From assembly GCF_016863255.1 (NCBI RefSeq), contig NZ_BOON01000005.1, positions 186,001-250,000 on the forward strand: 64,000 bases of DNA, written 5' to 3'. The translations under genes and the position numbers were made by a program. The DNA is from Planosporangium mesophilum. Lineage in GTDB: Bacteria; Actinomycetota; Actinomycetes; Mycobacteriales; Micromonosporaceae. Below are positions 1-7,238 of this stretch, piece after piece. Each line of letters begins with the position of its first letter. The first letter of the stretch is position 1. The notes below the pieces were generated by a model. That model was not told the origin of the DNA. It saw only the letters and a program-made list of their open reading frames with translations, and made no database searches.

Positions 1-208
1 CCGTGACCAGGCGCAACTGCCCCGCCGACGTACTCACCGGCGCGCCGGTGACGCTGATGACGTCGTGCTTGTCGGCCTGCCCCAGCGTGTTCACGGTCGG
101 CCCCGGGCCCAGCGCCACGTAGGGCACCCGGATGGCGAAGAAGGCCTGCCAGAGCAGCAGGGCGAGCAGCACACCGCCGAACAGGACGGTGGCACCACGA
201 CGTCTCAT
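1..208 (-). CDS. YlbL/Lon-like PDZ-domain serine protease (N-terminal fragment)
   Basis: The first 69 codons of a gene read leftwards out of the window. The N-terminus is a short basic stretch (MRRRGATV) followed by one hydrophobic segment at about residues 8-25, a membrane anchor or uncleaved signal. It continues into VPYVALGPGPTVNTLG, the conserved opening of YlbL-family membrane proteases, which carry a PDZ domain and a C-terminal Lon-type Ser/Lys protease domain. Both those domains would lie outside the window, so the catalytic part is not seen. In mycobacteria the homologue sits divergently from the zincin-2 gene, as here. A TAGGCT element lies 7 nt before the ATG and no Shine-Dalgarno is visible, so leaderless translation is likely. 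Confidence 0.82.
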   Translation of the reverse strand, partial: MRRRGATVLFGGVLLALLLWQAFFAIRVPYVALGPGPTVNTLGQADKHDVISVTGAPVSTSAGQLRLVT

Positions 209-215
209 GGCCGCG

Positions 216-221
216 AGCCTA
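216..221 (-). promoter_or_regulatory. -10 element of leaderless YlbL-type gene
   Basis: TAGGCT on the minus strand ends 7 nt before the ATG at 208, so the transcript would begin at or next to the start codon. It is divergent from the -10 at 260-265. Confidence 0.55.
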
Positions 222-259
222 TCCGGCACGCTCCACGGCGACCGCTAGCAGGCATCGCG

Positions 260-265
260 TACCGT
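260..265 (+). promoter_or_regulatory. -10 element of leaderless zincin-2 gene
   Basis: TACCGT lies 6 nt before the GTG start at 272 and no Shine-Dalgarno precedes that start. No good -35 hexamer is visible, which is common for actinobacterial promoters. Confidence 0.55.
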
Positions 266-271
266 TGAACA

Positions 272-1600
272 GTGCCCGCAGACACCCCGTTCGGATTCGG
301 TTTGCCCGGTGGTGGCGACCTGCCGGATCCCAACGACCCGCAGCAGATGCAACGGTTCCTGAGCCAGCTGCAGCAGCTCTTCGCAACGCCCGGCGGTGGG
401 CCCGTCAACTGGGACCTCGCCCGCCAGATCGCCCAGGCGCATCTCACCGGCGCGCCCGGGATGGGCGGCGGCCAGCTGCCGTTCGGGATGACGCTCCCGC
501 CCGGGACCAGCGCGCCCCCGCCCCCCTCCGACCAGGCCCCGGTGGGCGACCCCGCGGTCGGCCCGGCCGAGCGCGCGGCGGTCACGGAAGCGCTCCGCCT
601 GGCCGACCTGTGGCTGGAGCCGGAGTCGGCGCTGCCCTCCGGCATCGCCTCCACCGCCGCGTGGACGCGGTCGGAGTGGATCACGTCCACCCTCGACGTC
701 TGGCGCAAGCTGTGCGACCCGGTCGCCGCGCGCATGGTGGCCGCAATGGCCGACCTGGTGCCCGAGGAGGTCCGCGGCCAGCTCACCCCTATGACCTCGA
801 TGGTGACCTCGCTGGGCGGCGCGCTGTTCGGCGGACAGTTGGGTACCGCGCTCGGCTCGCTCGCCGCTGAGGTGCTGTCGGCCGGCGATATCGGGCTGCC
901 GCTCGGACCGGCGGGCACCGCCGCCCTGGTACCGGCCAACATCGACGCGTACGGCGAGGGCCTGGAGATCTCCGGTGACCAGGTCCGGCTGTACGTGGCC
1001 CTGCGCGAGGCCGCCCACCAGCGGCTGTTCGGGCACGTCGGCTGGCTCCGCGGGCACGTACTCACCGCGGTGGAGACCTACGCCGCCGGCATCCGGGTCA
1101 ACCGGGAGGCGATCGAGGAGGCGATGAACCGCTTCGATCCGACCAACCCGGAGGGTATGCAGGAGATCGCGTTGGAAGGCGTCTTCTCGCCGGAGGACAG
1201 CCCGCAGCAGAAGGCCGCCCTGGGCCGGCTGGAGACCGCGCTCGCCTTGATCGAGGGCTGGGTCAGCCACGTCGTCGAGCGGGCCGCCGATGACCGGCTG
1301 CCCGACGTCGTCCGCCTCGCCGAGGCGTTCCGGCGGCGGCGCGCCGCGGGTGGGCCGGCCGAGCAGACGTTCGCCGCCCTGGTCGGCCTCGAACTGCGGC
1401 CGCGCCGGCTGCGGGAGGCGACCGCGCTGTGGGCGGCGCTCACCGAGCACCGGGGCATCTCCCACCGGGACGCGCTGTGGGGCCACCCCGACCTGCTGCC
1501 CGACGAGGACGCCTTCGCCGACCCGACCAGCTACGCGCAGTCGTCGCTCGAGCTCACCGATCTGGAGAACGAGCTGGGCGACGACGCGCCCGGTACCTGA
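272..1600 (+). CDS. Zinc-dependent metalloprotease, zincin-2 (DUF2342) family
   Basis: A 442-residue protein of the DUF2342/zincin-2 family, which is found throughout actinobacteria and sometimes annotated as coenzyme F420-associated; its substrate is unknown. The N-terminus is Gly/Pro rich (about residues 1-100). The family core follows, including the LREAAHQRLFGHVGWL segment at about 246-261 that corresponds to the putative metal-binding helix and lacks a classical HExxH. The GTG start is chosen because it begins 6 nt after a TACCGT element. It is divergent from the YlbL-type protease, an arrangement conserved in mycobacteria, so the pair may act in one envelope proteolysis process (inference). 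It ends just before a strong bidirectional hairpin. Confidence 0.85.
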   Translation: MPADTPFGFGLPGGGDLPDPNDPQQMQRFLSQLQQLFATPGGGPVNWDLARQIAQAHLTGAPGMGGGQLPFGMTLPPGTSAPPPPSDQAPVGDPAVGPAERAAVTEALRLADLWLEPESALPSGIASTAAWTRSEWITSTLDVWRKLCDPVAARMVAAMADLVPEEVRGQLTPMTSMVTSLGGALFGGQLGTALGSLAAEVLSAGDIGLPLGPAGTAALVPANIDAYGEGLEISGDQVRLYVALREAAHQRLFGHVGWLRGHVLTAVETYAAGIRVNREAIEEAMNRFDPTNPEGMQEIALEGVFSPEDSPQQKAALGRLETALALIEGWVSHVVERAADDRLPDVVRLAEAFRRRRAAGGPAEQTFAALVGLELRPRRLREATALWAALTEHRGISHRDALWGHPDLLPDEDAFADPTSYAQSSLELTDLENELGDDAPGT

Positions 1601-1608
1601 TCTCCGCG

Positions 1609-1654
1609 ATCTTGGACACCTGGCGGGCCTATGACCCCGCCAGGTGTCCAAGAT
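1609..1654. terminator. 19-bp perfect inverted repeat between convergent genes
   Basis: Arms 1609-1627 and 1636-1654 match perfectly with an 8-nt loop. It lies 8 nt past the zincin gene, and its loop carries the TAG stop of the minus-strand gene at 1629. Its position suggests a bidirectional terminator. There is no T-tract, as is usual for terminators in very GC-rich actinobacteria. Confidence 0.7.
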
Positions 1655-2249
1655 TGCCGGTGGACAGGAGCGCGCGGGTCGTCTCCCACCCTTCGAGGCC
1701 CGGATCGAGCCGGGCGAGATCGTCCGGGCCGCGCAGTCGGTGCCAGCCCGGCGTGACGGCCACCAGCGCCTTGCGCGGCGCCGCCTCGCGTACGTCCTCC
1801 GCCCGGCCACCGTCCAGGTCGACCTGCGGCAGCCAGTCGGGCAGCGGCAGCCGGCTCGCCACGCCCAGCAGCCCGCCGCCGGAGGCGGGCGCCACCGCGG
1901 CCGTCCGGCTCGTCAGCGGCTGGAGCAGCTTGCCGATGAGCATCCCGGGCAGGTCCGGCGCGTCGGCGGCGAGCACCGCCCCCAGCTCGTAGCCGTCCTC
2001 GGCCGCGGCCCGCAGCGCGTCGACCGGGGTGGCGTCGGGCAGTTCGTACACCGGCATGCCCGGCCAGGCGACGGCCGCCGCGAGGTCGCGGTCGGCCGGG
2101 GACACGGCGATCGCCGGCTCGGCCGCGGCGAGCGTACCGAGCAGGTCGACCACGTCCTCGGCCAGCGCCCGCCGCCAATCGGCCAGGCTGATTCCCGGCG
2201 GTGCCCAGTTGACCTGGTTGAACAGGGCGATCACAACACGCGGGCTCAA
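1629..2249 (-). CDS. DUF2064-like nucleotide-diphospho-sugar transferase fold protein
   Basis: A protein of about 206 residues. The segment GAVLAADAPDLPGMLIGKL resembles the central strand and loop of DUF2064 proteins (a GT-A-like fold related to CofC and glycosyltransferases), followed by a Gly-rich loop (PASGGGLLG) at the expected distance. The reaction is unknown. The start is uncertain: TTG at 2249 overlaps the upstream stop as TTGA, and GTG at 2234 is the alternative. The last residues are encoded by the arm of the 1609-1654 palindrome, so this C-terminus may be a recent extension. The gene forms an operon with the upstream YgjP-like protease. Confidence 0.6.
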   Translation of the reverse strand: MSPRVVIALFNQVNWAPPGISLADWRRALAEDVVDLLGTLAAAEPAIAVSPADRDLAAAVAWPGMPVYELPDATPVDALRAAAEDGYELGAVLAADAPDLPGMLIGKLLQPLTSRTAAVAPASGGGLLGVASRLPLPDWLPQVDLDGGRAEDVREAAPRKALVAVTPGWHRLRGPDDLARLDPGLEGWETTRALLSTGNLGHLAGS

Positions 2250-2803
2250 TCGTCACTCATCCCGAGGCAGACGGCGGCGGACACCCCCTCAAGGTAGCCG
2301 CGTGCACGCTCGGTCTTGGGGTAGCGGGCGACAAGATCCCAGAAGTCGGAGTTGTGGCTGGGCACGACGAGATGGGCCAACTCGTGCAGCAGGACGTAAT
2401 CGATCACCCAGTCGGGCATCTCCTGCACCCGGTGCGAGATGCGGATCGTGCGGTCGGCTGGGGTACAGGAGCCCCAGCGGCCGTTCTGGTTGGTGACCCA
2501 TCGCACGCTCACCGGGCGCGCCAGGGTGGCGTACTCCGGCAGATACCGGGTGACGATGCGCATGGCCCGCGCCTGCAGGGCCGCGTCGGTACGCCGACTA
2601 CGCTGCTCGCGCGCGTCGAGGCGCTCCAGCATGCGGTCGACCCATTCGCGCTCCTCGGCGCGGGAGAACTGGGCGGGGATCAGGACGACCACCCGCTCAC
2701 CCTCGCGATACGCGGACACGGTCCGCCGTCGGCGCTGGCTGCGCCGTACCTCTACGACGGGCTTGCGGAGTGTGTTCTGGCGCAGCCCGGGGGTACCGCC
2801 CAC
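2246..2803 (-). CDS. YgjP-like (M48-type) zinc metallopeptidase
   Basis: A 185-residue protein with the YgjP/WLM-type signature: a WGSCT segment near residue 112, then a helix with HELAH at 140-144 and a third ligand region PSHNSDFW (H150). This arrangement (WGSC, HExxH, H-x4-FW) defines the soluble metal-dependent hydrolases often annotated as M48 in actinobacteria. Substrates are unknown. The N-terminal Arg-rich stretch (RRSQRRRRTV) is typical of the family. The GTG start is preceded by TAGCGT at 6 nt and no Shine-Dalgarno. The stop overlaps the next gene by TTGA, implying translational coupling. Confidence 0.85.
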   Translation of the reverse strand: MGGTPGLRQNTLRKPVVEVRRSQRRRRTVSAYREGERVVVLIPAQFSRAEEREWVDRMLERLDAREQRSRRTDAALQARAMRIVTRYLPEYATLARPVSVRWVTNQNGRWGSCTPADRTIRISHRVQEMPDWVIDYVLLHELAHLVVPSHNSDFWDLVARYPKTERARGYLEGVSAAVCLGMSDD

Positions 2804-2809
2804 GTGGGC

Positions 2810-2815
2810 ACGCTA
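2810..2815 (-). promoter_or_regulatory. -10 element of leaderless YgjP-like gene
   Basis: TAGCGT on the minus strand ends 6 nt before the GTG at 2803; no Shine-Dalgarno is present. Confidence 0.5.
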
Positions 2816-3222
2816 GCCGGCATCCGCCCATGGGGCGCAAGAGTCAATTCTCTGTCACCCGCCCGCATGAGGATGTTTCCAGCTATCTTGTCCGAAAGAT
2901 TCCTAGGGAGCGACTCGCCGCCGGACGCGCCGAATCCATCCGCGCGTCACGTGTTGTCCACCGTCACCCACACCCTTACCCACAGAGTTATCCACAACCT
3001 GTGGACAATAATCAGTCGGCGTGTCTCGCATAACCACACTTTCCCCGAGACTCAGACAAGGCAGACTCACGTGGTCTACTCGCTCACGTGGCGACGTGGT
3101 ACCGCTACCCCCCGCCGCCAAACCGGCGGTGGCGGCGGTACCCGCTGCCGCGGTGAACCGAGCGCGTCGACTGATACAGCCGTCGGCAGAACCGTGCCGG
3201 CGGGAACCATGAGGAGGGCATC
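2816..3222. other. 407-bp intergenic region with three DnaA-box-like sites
   Basis: No gene is supported here. At 2954-3008 the sequence holds TTGTCCACC (2954-2962), TTATCCACA (2988-2996, a perfect DnaA box) and an inverted TTGTCCACA (3000-3008, the preferred actinobacterial box). The last two face each other across 3 nt and form an imperfect hairpin. The stretch 2975-3060 is less GC-rich than its surroundings. The remainder leads to the DUF5679 gene and should contain its promoter. This is unlikely to be oriC, since dnaA/dnaN genes are absent. Confidence 0.5.
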
Positions 3223-3375
3223 GTGGCCGAGACCTACAACGGCTACTGCGTCAAGTGCAAGGAAAAGCGTGACTTCCAGGGCGAGGTCGCCGTATCCAAG
3301 ACCGGCATGAAGATGGCGAAGGGCGCCTGCCCGGTTTGCGGCACGACCGTCAACCGAATCCTGGGCAAGGCCTGA
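3223..3375 (+). CDS. DUF5679 small zinc-ribbon protein
   Basis: A 50-residue protein with two CxxC pairs (YCVKCKEK near residues 8-12 and ACPVCGTT near 35-38) that would form a small zinc ribbon. The body contains the family's typical KTGMKMAKG segment. This matches the actinobacterial DUF5679 family, of unknown function. The GTG start at 3223 has a GAGGAGG Shine-Dalgarno at 3211-3217; an ATG at 3209 is out of frame. It is the only gene in this intergenic tract and appears to be monocistronic. Confidence 0.85.
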   Translation: MAETYNGYCVKCKEKRDFQGEVAVSKTGMKMAKGACPVCGTTVNRILGKA

Positions 3376-3593
3376 TCCGTCCCTGACCGGACGAGTCAGC
3401 CGGACCTACGGCCGGTCCGGCCCGCGATGTGGCGGTCTGGACCGGCCGAGGTCCGGCCGGCGACCAAAACCCGACACTTCAGCACACCCCGTGTGAACAA
3501 CCCCCGGTACGGCTGTGGACGGGCGGCACCCGCCTCCCCCGGGGCTGTGGACAACCGCCCCGGCGCCGCGCGGATCGTCCATCCTCTGGCCGC
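3376..3593. other. Intergenic region with further DnaA-like boxes
   Basis: No gene is supported. Inverted DnaA-like nonamers occur at 3492-3500 (one mismatch), 3514-3522 (one mismatch) and 3546-3554 (perfect TTGTCCACA on the minus strand). With the sites at 2954-3008 this makes six boxes or near-boxes in about 600 bp. Confidence 0.4.
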
Positions 3594-4664
3594 ATGGACC
3601 GACCGACGCTGCTACCGCACCTGCGCCCGCTGTGGCGGGACCGCACCACTCTCCAACTCGGCACCGACCCCGAACGGGCGATCATCGTCGAGTTCACCCA
3701 GCCGGTCTCGGCACGCATCCTCGGCCTACTCAACGGCGCCCGTACCGAACGGGCGATCTTCACCGACGCCGCCGCCCTGGGCGTACCGACCGCCGAGGTC
3801 GCCGCGGTCCTCGCGGCCCTGCGCCAGGCGGGCGTCCTGATCGACTCGCGGGCGCTGCTGCCGCCCGGCGTACCGCAGCCCCGGCGCGGCCGGCTGGCGG
3901 CCGAGGCGACCGCGCTCGCCGCGCGTCCGGACGCGGGAGCGGCCAGTACGCCCGCCCACGCGCTGCGCCGGCGCGCGCTGTCACGGGTACTCGTCACCGG
4001 GCAGGCCCGGCTGGCGGCCCCGATCGCGGCGACGCTGGCCGCGGCGGGCGTGGGCCACGTCCCGACGCGGGTGCCCGGCACGGTCTCCGGCGACGACGTG
4101 GTCCCCGGCGGGCTGTCCGTGGCCGACGTCGGCCGGCCCGCCGGCGAGGCGGTGCGGGAGGTGGTCACCCGGGTCGCCCCGGAGGTCCACGTGACGCCCC
4201 TGCGACCCGACGACCTGACGCTCGTCGTACGGGCGGGGTCCGACGCGACCCCTGCCGCCCTCGTGGCGCGGGCCTACGCCCGGCGCCGGCTTCCGCACCT
4301 CGCGGTGGCGGTACGCGACGGTGCGGTCGTCGTGGGCCCGTTCGTACCACCCGCCGGCTCACCGTGCCTCGCCTGCCTCGACCTGCATCGCCTCGACCGT
4401 GACCCGGCTTGGCCGACGCTCGCGGCCCAGTTGGCCACCGCGCCGCCGACGGGCCAGGCCTGCGCCGCCACGACCACGCTGATCGGGGTCGGACACGCGG
4501 TCGCCGAGATCCTCGCGTACCTCGACGGCGGATCCCCGCGTACCAGGGGAGCTACGATCGAGATCGACGGCGCCGGCGGCGAGAGACGGCGCAGTTGGCC
4601 CCCGCATCCCACATGCGATTGCCGACGAGTTCGCCGATCGTTGCCAAGAACAGGTAAGAATTGA
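3594..4664 (+). CDS. ThiF/E1-like (TOMM cyclodehydratase-like) protein
   Basis: A 356-residue protein resembling actinobacterial proteins annotated as TOMM precursor leader peptide-binding protein or ThiF-like. An N-terminal winged-helix-like part (about 1-90) leads to a Rossmann-like E1 homology region. The C-terminal zinc-binding cysteines are CLACLD near residue 259 and CDC near 341. No thiazole/oxazole-modified peptide cluster is nearby. The homologue sits beside the AarF-type kinase in mycobacteria too, so it is a conserved core gene rather than part of a RiPP cluster (inference). The ATG at 3594 is chosen because the upstream codons of the open frame do not look conserved. Confidence 0.65.
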   Translation: MDRPTLLPHLRPLWRDRTTLQLGTDPERAIIVEFTQPVSARILGLLNGARTERAIFTDAAALGVPTAEVAAVLAALRQAGVLIDSRALLPPGVPQPRRGRLAAEATALAARPDAGAASTPAHALRRRALSRVLVTGQARLAAPIAATLAAAGVGHVPTRVPGTVSGDDVVPGGLSVADVGRPAGEAVREVVTRVAPEVHVTPLRPDDLTLVVRAGSDATPAALVARAYARRRLPHLAVAVRDGAVVVGPFVPPAGSPCLACLDLHRLDRDPAWPTLAAQLATAPPTGQACAATTTLIGVGHAVAEILAYLDGGSPRTRGATIEIDGAGGERRRSWPPHPTCDCRRVRRSLPRTGKN

Positions 4665-4668
4665 CGCA

Positions 4669-5982
4669 ATGACCGACATCCCCCGCCGAGCCGTCAGCCG
4701 GTCGGCCAAGCTGGCGTCGCTCCCCATCGGGTTCGCCGGTCGAGCCGCCCTGGGCCTGGGCAAGCGCGTCACCGGCATGGCCTCCGAAGTGATCTCCACC
4801 GAGGTGCAGCAGCGCACCGCCGAGCACCTGTTCAGCGTGCTCGGGCAGCTCAAGGGTGGAGCGATGAAGTTCGGACAGGCGCTGTCCGTGTTCGAGGCCG
4901 CCCTGCCCGAGGAGGTGGCCGGGCCGTACCGGGCCGCGCTCACGAAGCTGCAGGAGGCCGCGCCGCCGCTGCCGGCCGCGAGCGTTCACAAGGTCATCGC
5001 GTCCTCCCTCGGCGCCGACTGGCGGGATCACTTCCAGGAGTTCAACGACAAGCCCGCGGCGGCGGCGAGCATCGGGCAGGTCCACCGTGCGGTGTGGGCC
5101 GACGGGCGTGCGGTGGCGGTCAAGGTCCAGTACCCGGGCGCCGGCGACGCGCTGATCTCCGATCTCAACCAGCTGGGCCGGCTGGCCGCCCTGTTCCGCG
5201 TCATCCAGCCCGGCCTCGACGTCAAACCGCTGGTCAGCGAGTTGAAGGCGCGCGTGGTCGAGGAGCTGGACTACGAGCTGGAGGCCTCGGCGCAGCGGGC
5301 GTTCGCGGCCGCGTACGACGGCGACGACATGATCTACGTACCGCAGGTCGTGGCCTCCTCGCCGCGGGTCATCGTCACGGAGTGGGTGGACGGCACCCCG
5401 CTGTCGAACCTGATCTCGTCCGGCAGCGAGCCCGAGCGGGACGCCGCCGGCGAGCGCCTGGCGCTGCTGCACTTCTCGGCACCGCATCTGACCGAGGGGC
5501 TGCTGCACGCCGACCCGCACCCCGGTAACTTCCGGATCCTGGCCGACGGCCGGCTCGGTGTGCTCGACTTCGGCGCGGTCGCGCGGGTGCCGGACGGGAT
5601 GCTCGGACAGATCGGCCGGCTGACCCGGCTCGCCCTGGACAGCGACGCCGAGGCCGTGCTGACGGGGCTCCGCGACGAGGGCTTCGTCAAGCCCGACCTG
5701 GAGATCGACGCGCAGGCCGTCCTGGACTACCTGGTGCCGATCCTGGAGCCGATCGCGGTCGCCGAGTTCCGGTTCAGCCGGTCCTGGCTGCGGTCGGAGG
5801 CGACCCGGCTGGCCAATCCGCGCAGCGCCGCGTACCAGTTGGGCCGCAACCTGAACCTGCCGCCGGCCTACCTGCTGGTGCACCGGGTGACGCTCGGCTC
5901 CATCGGCGTGCTGTGCCAACTGGAGGCGAAGGCCCGGTACCGGGAGGTCGTCGAGGAGTGGCTGCCGGGCTTCTCGGACTGA
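4669..5982 (+). CDS. AarF/ABC1/UbiB family atypical kinase
   Basis: A 437-residue member of the ABC1/UbiB atypical kinase family. Characteristic motifs are KGGAMKFGQALS near residue 61 (the KxGQ motif that occludes the active site), AAASIGQVHRA near 130 (Ala-rich loop), the VAVKVQYPG lysine near 150, the HADPHPGNF catalytic loop near 282 and LDFGAVA near 302. Family members assist isoprenoid quinone or lipid metabolism; the role in actinobacteria, which use menaquinone, is not settled. It follows the ThiF-like gene by 4 nt, so the two are probably one transcript. It ends before a strong palindromic terminator. Confidence 0.9.
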   Translation: MTDIPRRAVSRSAKLASLPIGFAGRAALGLGKRVTGMASEVISTEVQQRTAEHLFSVLGQLKGGAMKFGQALSVFEAALPEEVAGPYRAALTKLQEAAPPLPAASVHKVIASSLGADWRDHFQEFNDKPAAAASIGQVHRAVWADGRAVAVKVQYPGAGDALISDLNQLGRLAALFRVIQPGLDVKPLVSELKARVVEELDYELEASAQRAFAAAYDGDDMIYVPQVVASSPRVIVTEWVDGTPLSNLISSGSEPERDAAGERLALLHFSAPHLTEGLLHADPHPGNFRILADGRLGVLDFGAVARVPDGMLGQIGRLTRLALDSDAEAVLTGLRDEGFVKPDLEIDAQAVLDYLVPILEPIAVAEFRFSRSWLRSEATRLANPRSAAYQLGRNLNLPPAYLLVHRVTLGSIGVLCQLEAKARYREVVEEWLPGFSD

Positions 5983-6003
5983 AGGTCCCCACAGTCTGTA
6001 GAC

Positions 6004-6039
6004 AGGCGTGGCCCCGGGGTGCACCCCGGGGCCACGCCT
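6004..6039. terminator. 36-bp perfect palindrome between convergent genes
   Basis: A 36-nt self-complementary sequence (two 16-nt arms around TGCA) lies 21 nt after the kinase stop and 28 nt before the stop of the converging small gene. It is very GC-rich with a CTTCG tail. It is probably a bidirectional terminator. Confidence 0.75.
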
Positions 6040-6067
6040 TCGCCGTTGTTGTGGTGATCAAGGAAGG

Positions 6068-6223
6068 TTACTCACCCAGCATGCGCGCACTCTCACGACG
6101 TACGCGCATCGCGATCTGCCGGGCGGAACGGTGAGCCTCAGAATTCCCCAGGTCCTGAGGCCGGGGCATTCGTGCTCGTGACAGTGCTTCGTTGATGAGT
6201 TGTATGCCGGTCGGGATGTTCAC
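6068..6223 (-). CDS. Small conserved-looking protein downstream of whiB7
   Basis: A 51-residue basic protein beginning VNIPTGIQLINEAL and ending in an Arg-rich helix (RQIAMRVRRESARMLGE). The GTG start at 6223 has a GAGGAG Shine-Dalgarno about 7 nt upstream, which fixes this start over the longer open frame. It has no cysteines or membrane segment. It lies 97 nt downstream of whiB7 on the same strand and ends at the palindromic terminator, so it may be co-transcribed with whiB7. I do not recognise the family. Confidence 0.6.
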   Translation of the reverse strand: MNIPTGIQLINEALSRARMPRPQDLGNSEAHRSARQIAMRVRRESARMLGE

Positions 6224-6320
6224 GGTGGTGCTCCTCGGTCGTGGTCTGCTCGGTAGCGCTTCGGGCCGGACCGACTGCGGCTGTCGCAGTCGACGGCTGG
6301 CGGGCTTACGGATCGTCATG

Positions 6321-6701
6321 TCAGGCCGCCACTCCGGCGACGACGGCCGCGGTACGAGCCGCGACCTCGACGCGCAGGACGGCGTCCCGGGCGACATCCT
6401 CCTTACGCGGGCGGCCACGCGGCCGCTTGCGCGGCACGACCGCGCCCCGGTCGAAGATCTCGCCGCCCCACACGCCCCAGGGCTCCGCTCGCTCCAGGGC
6501 GCCGGCCAGGCACTCCACGCGCAGCGGACACTCCGCGCACAGGGACTTGGCCAGCTCCAACTCGGCGGGCGCGTCGGCGAACCACATGTCCGGGTCGAAC
6601 GTGCGGCAGGGTAGCTCCGACCTCACCGGGGACGCCGACGTGTGCAGACGGTCCGCACCCACCTCGACACTCAGGTCGAGGGGTGCCGTCGCCAGACTCA
6701 T
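6321..6701 (-). CDS. whiB7: WhiB7-type Fe-S transcription activator
   Basis: A 126-residue WhiB-family protein. Four cysteines (C32, C55, C58, C64) bind the Fe-S cluster, followed by the GVWGGE turn (76-81) that contacts the sigma factor, and an RGRPRK AT-hook at 95-100. The AT-hook marks the WhiB7 branch, the master activator of intrinsic antibiotic resistance in mycobacteria and (as WblC) in Streptomyces. An AGAGAGGTGA Shine-Dalgarno lies 5 nt before the ATG at 6701; a GTG at 6710 is a possible alternative. It sits beside uvrD2, as in mycobacteria. A hairpin with a T-tract in its leader and a WhiB7-like promoter further upstream suggest attenuation and autoregulation. Confidence 0.9.
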   Translation of the reverse strand: MSLATAPLDLSVEVGADRLHTSASPVRSELPCRTFDPDMWFADAPAELELAKSLCAECPLRVECLAGALERAEPWGVWGGEIFDRGAVVPRKRPRGRPRKEDVARDAVLRVEVAARTAAVVAGVAA

Positions 6702-6753
6702 TCCGGTCACCTCTCTTTCTGCTCGGGGTCTTGATTACTCGTGGTAAAAGACT

Positions 6754-6789
6754 GAGGCCGCGGATCCCGGTTGCGGGTTCCGCGGCCTC
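6754..6789 (-). terminator. Candidate attenuator hairpin in the whiB7 leader
   Basis: Arms 6754-6764 and 6779-6789 (11 bp) continue inward with CCCG/CGGG around a 4-nt loop. On the minus strand the hairpin is followed by AGTCTTTTA, an unusual U-tract for this genome, and then by the whiB7 Shine-Dalgarno about 45 nt later. whiB7/wblC genes of other actinobacteria are controlled by leader attenuation, which makes this a credible attenuator. It could also simply terminate the upstream small gene. Confidence 0.6.
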
Positions 6790-6802
6790 GAGGTGAGCCG
6801 GT

Positions 6803-6823
6803 GGTCTAGATCTTGTCTAGACC
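6803..6823. repeat. Short inverted repeat at the end of the small ORF before whiB7
   Basis: GGTCTAGA (6803-6810) and TCTAGACC (6816-6823) pair across a 5-nt loop. The TAG stop of the small gene at 6817 lies inside the second arm. It could form a second hairpin competing with, or adding to, the one at 6754-6789. Confidence 0.5.
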
Positions 6824-7104
6824 GGCCTTCCTCGAGGTGGAACTCCGCGGACATCGCCGAAGGTCATGTCGACCTCGACGCTGCCCTTGGCCTTGAGCCC
6901 GTACGTGGACGCATTGCGCCCCTCGATGCGGGCCCGCTGAGCCTGGATCTGCGACGTGCCGACAACCAGTCCGCCGACCACACCCGTGTGGCCCACGCTG
7001 GCGTGGGCGAGGGTGGAAGCGACGGGCGAGACTGGAACGCCGAGCACCTGAGCGCAGGCAGCAGGCAGCGTGGACGGTCGCCTGTTGATGGTCATCAGCT
7101 TCAC
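6817..7104 (-). CDS. Small protein between uvrD2 and whiB7 (leader ORF of whiB7?)
   Basis: A 95-residue protein beginning VKLMTINRRPS, with GC-rich third positions typical of genes here. The start is GTG 7104, 8 nt after an AGGAGG Shine-Dalgarno; an ATG at 7095 is possible. There is a Gly/Val-rich middle (GHTGVVGGLVVGTSQ) and no recognised domain. It lies in the transcript that would run from the promoter near 7192-7231 through the hairpin into whiB7, so its translation could control whiB7. A 17-codon upstream frame ends at its start in a GTGA overlap. Whether it is a functional protein or a sensing ORF is not known. Confidence 0.5.
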   Translation of the reverse strand: MKLMTINRRPSTLPAACAQVLGVPVSPVASTLAHASVGHTGVVGGLVVGTSQIQAQRARIEGRNASTYGLKAKGSVEVDMTFGDVRGVPPRGRPV

Positions 7105-7191
7105 GTCGTCCACCTCCTGTCTGCTCTCGTCGCGACGTGGTTCGCACCCCGCACGGTCGGCGTGGATCTGCCGTCCTCGTGGTGTGTCAGC

Positions 7192-7231
7192 AGGCTATTC
7201 CCGGCCGCGATGGCGGCGCAAACGATTTTCC
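7192..7231 (-). promoter_or_regulatory. Candidate WhiB7-type promoter with A/T-rich element
   Basis: On the minus strand GGAAAATCGT (7222-7231) directly precedes TTGCGC (7216-7221, -35-like). An 18-nt spacer and TAGCCT (7192-7197, -10) follow. An A/T-rich block just upstream of the -35 is the known signature of WhiB7-activated promoters, including that of whiB7 itself. Transcription would start near 7185, giving a leader of about 480 nt to whiB7. Confidence 0.5.
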
Positions 7232-7238
7232 GAAGAAG

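Noticed and set aside
2954-3008. DnaA boxes as the chromosomal origin
   Set aside because: No dnaA, dnaN, rpmH or parAB genes nearby, and only two perfect boxes in the main cluster; kept as a box cluster only.
3594-4664. A thiazole/oxazole-modified peptide (RiPP) cluster suggested by the cyclodehydratase-like protein
   Set aside because: No YcaO, no dehydrogenase and no precursor peptide in the neighbourhood; the gene pair with the AarF kinase is a conserved core arrangement.
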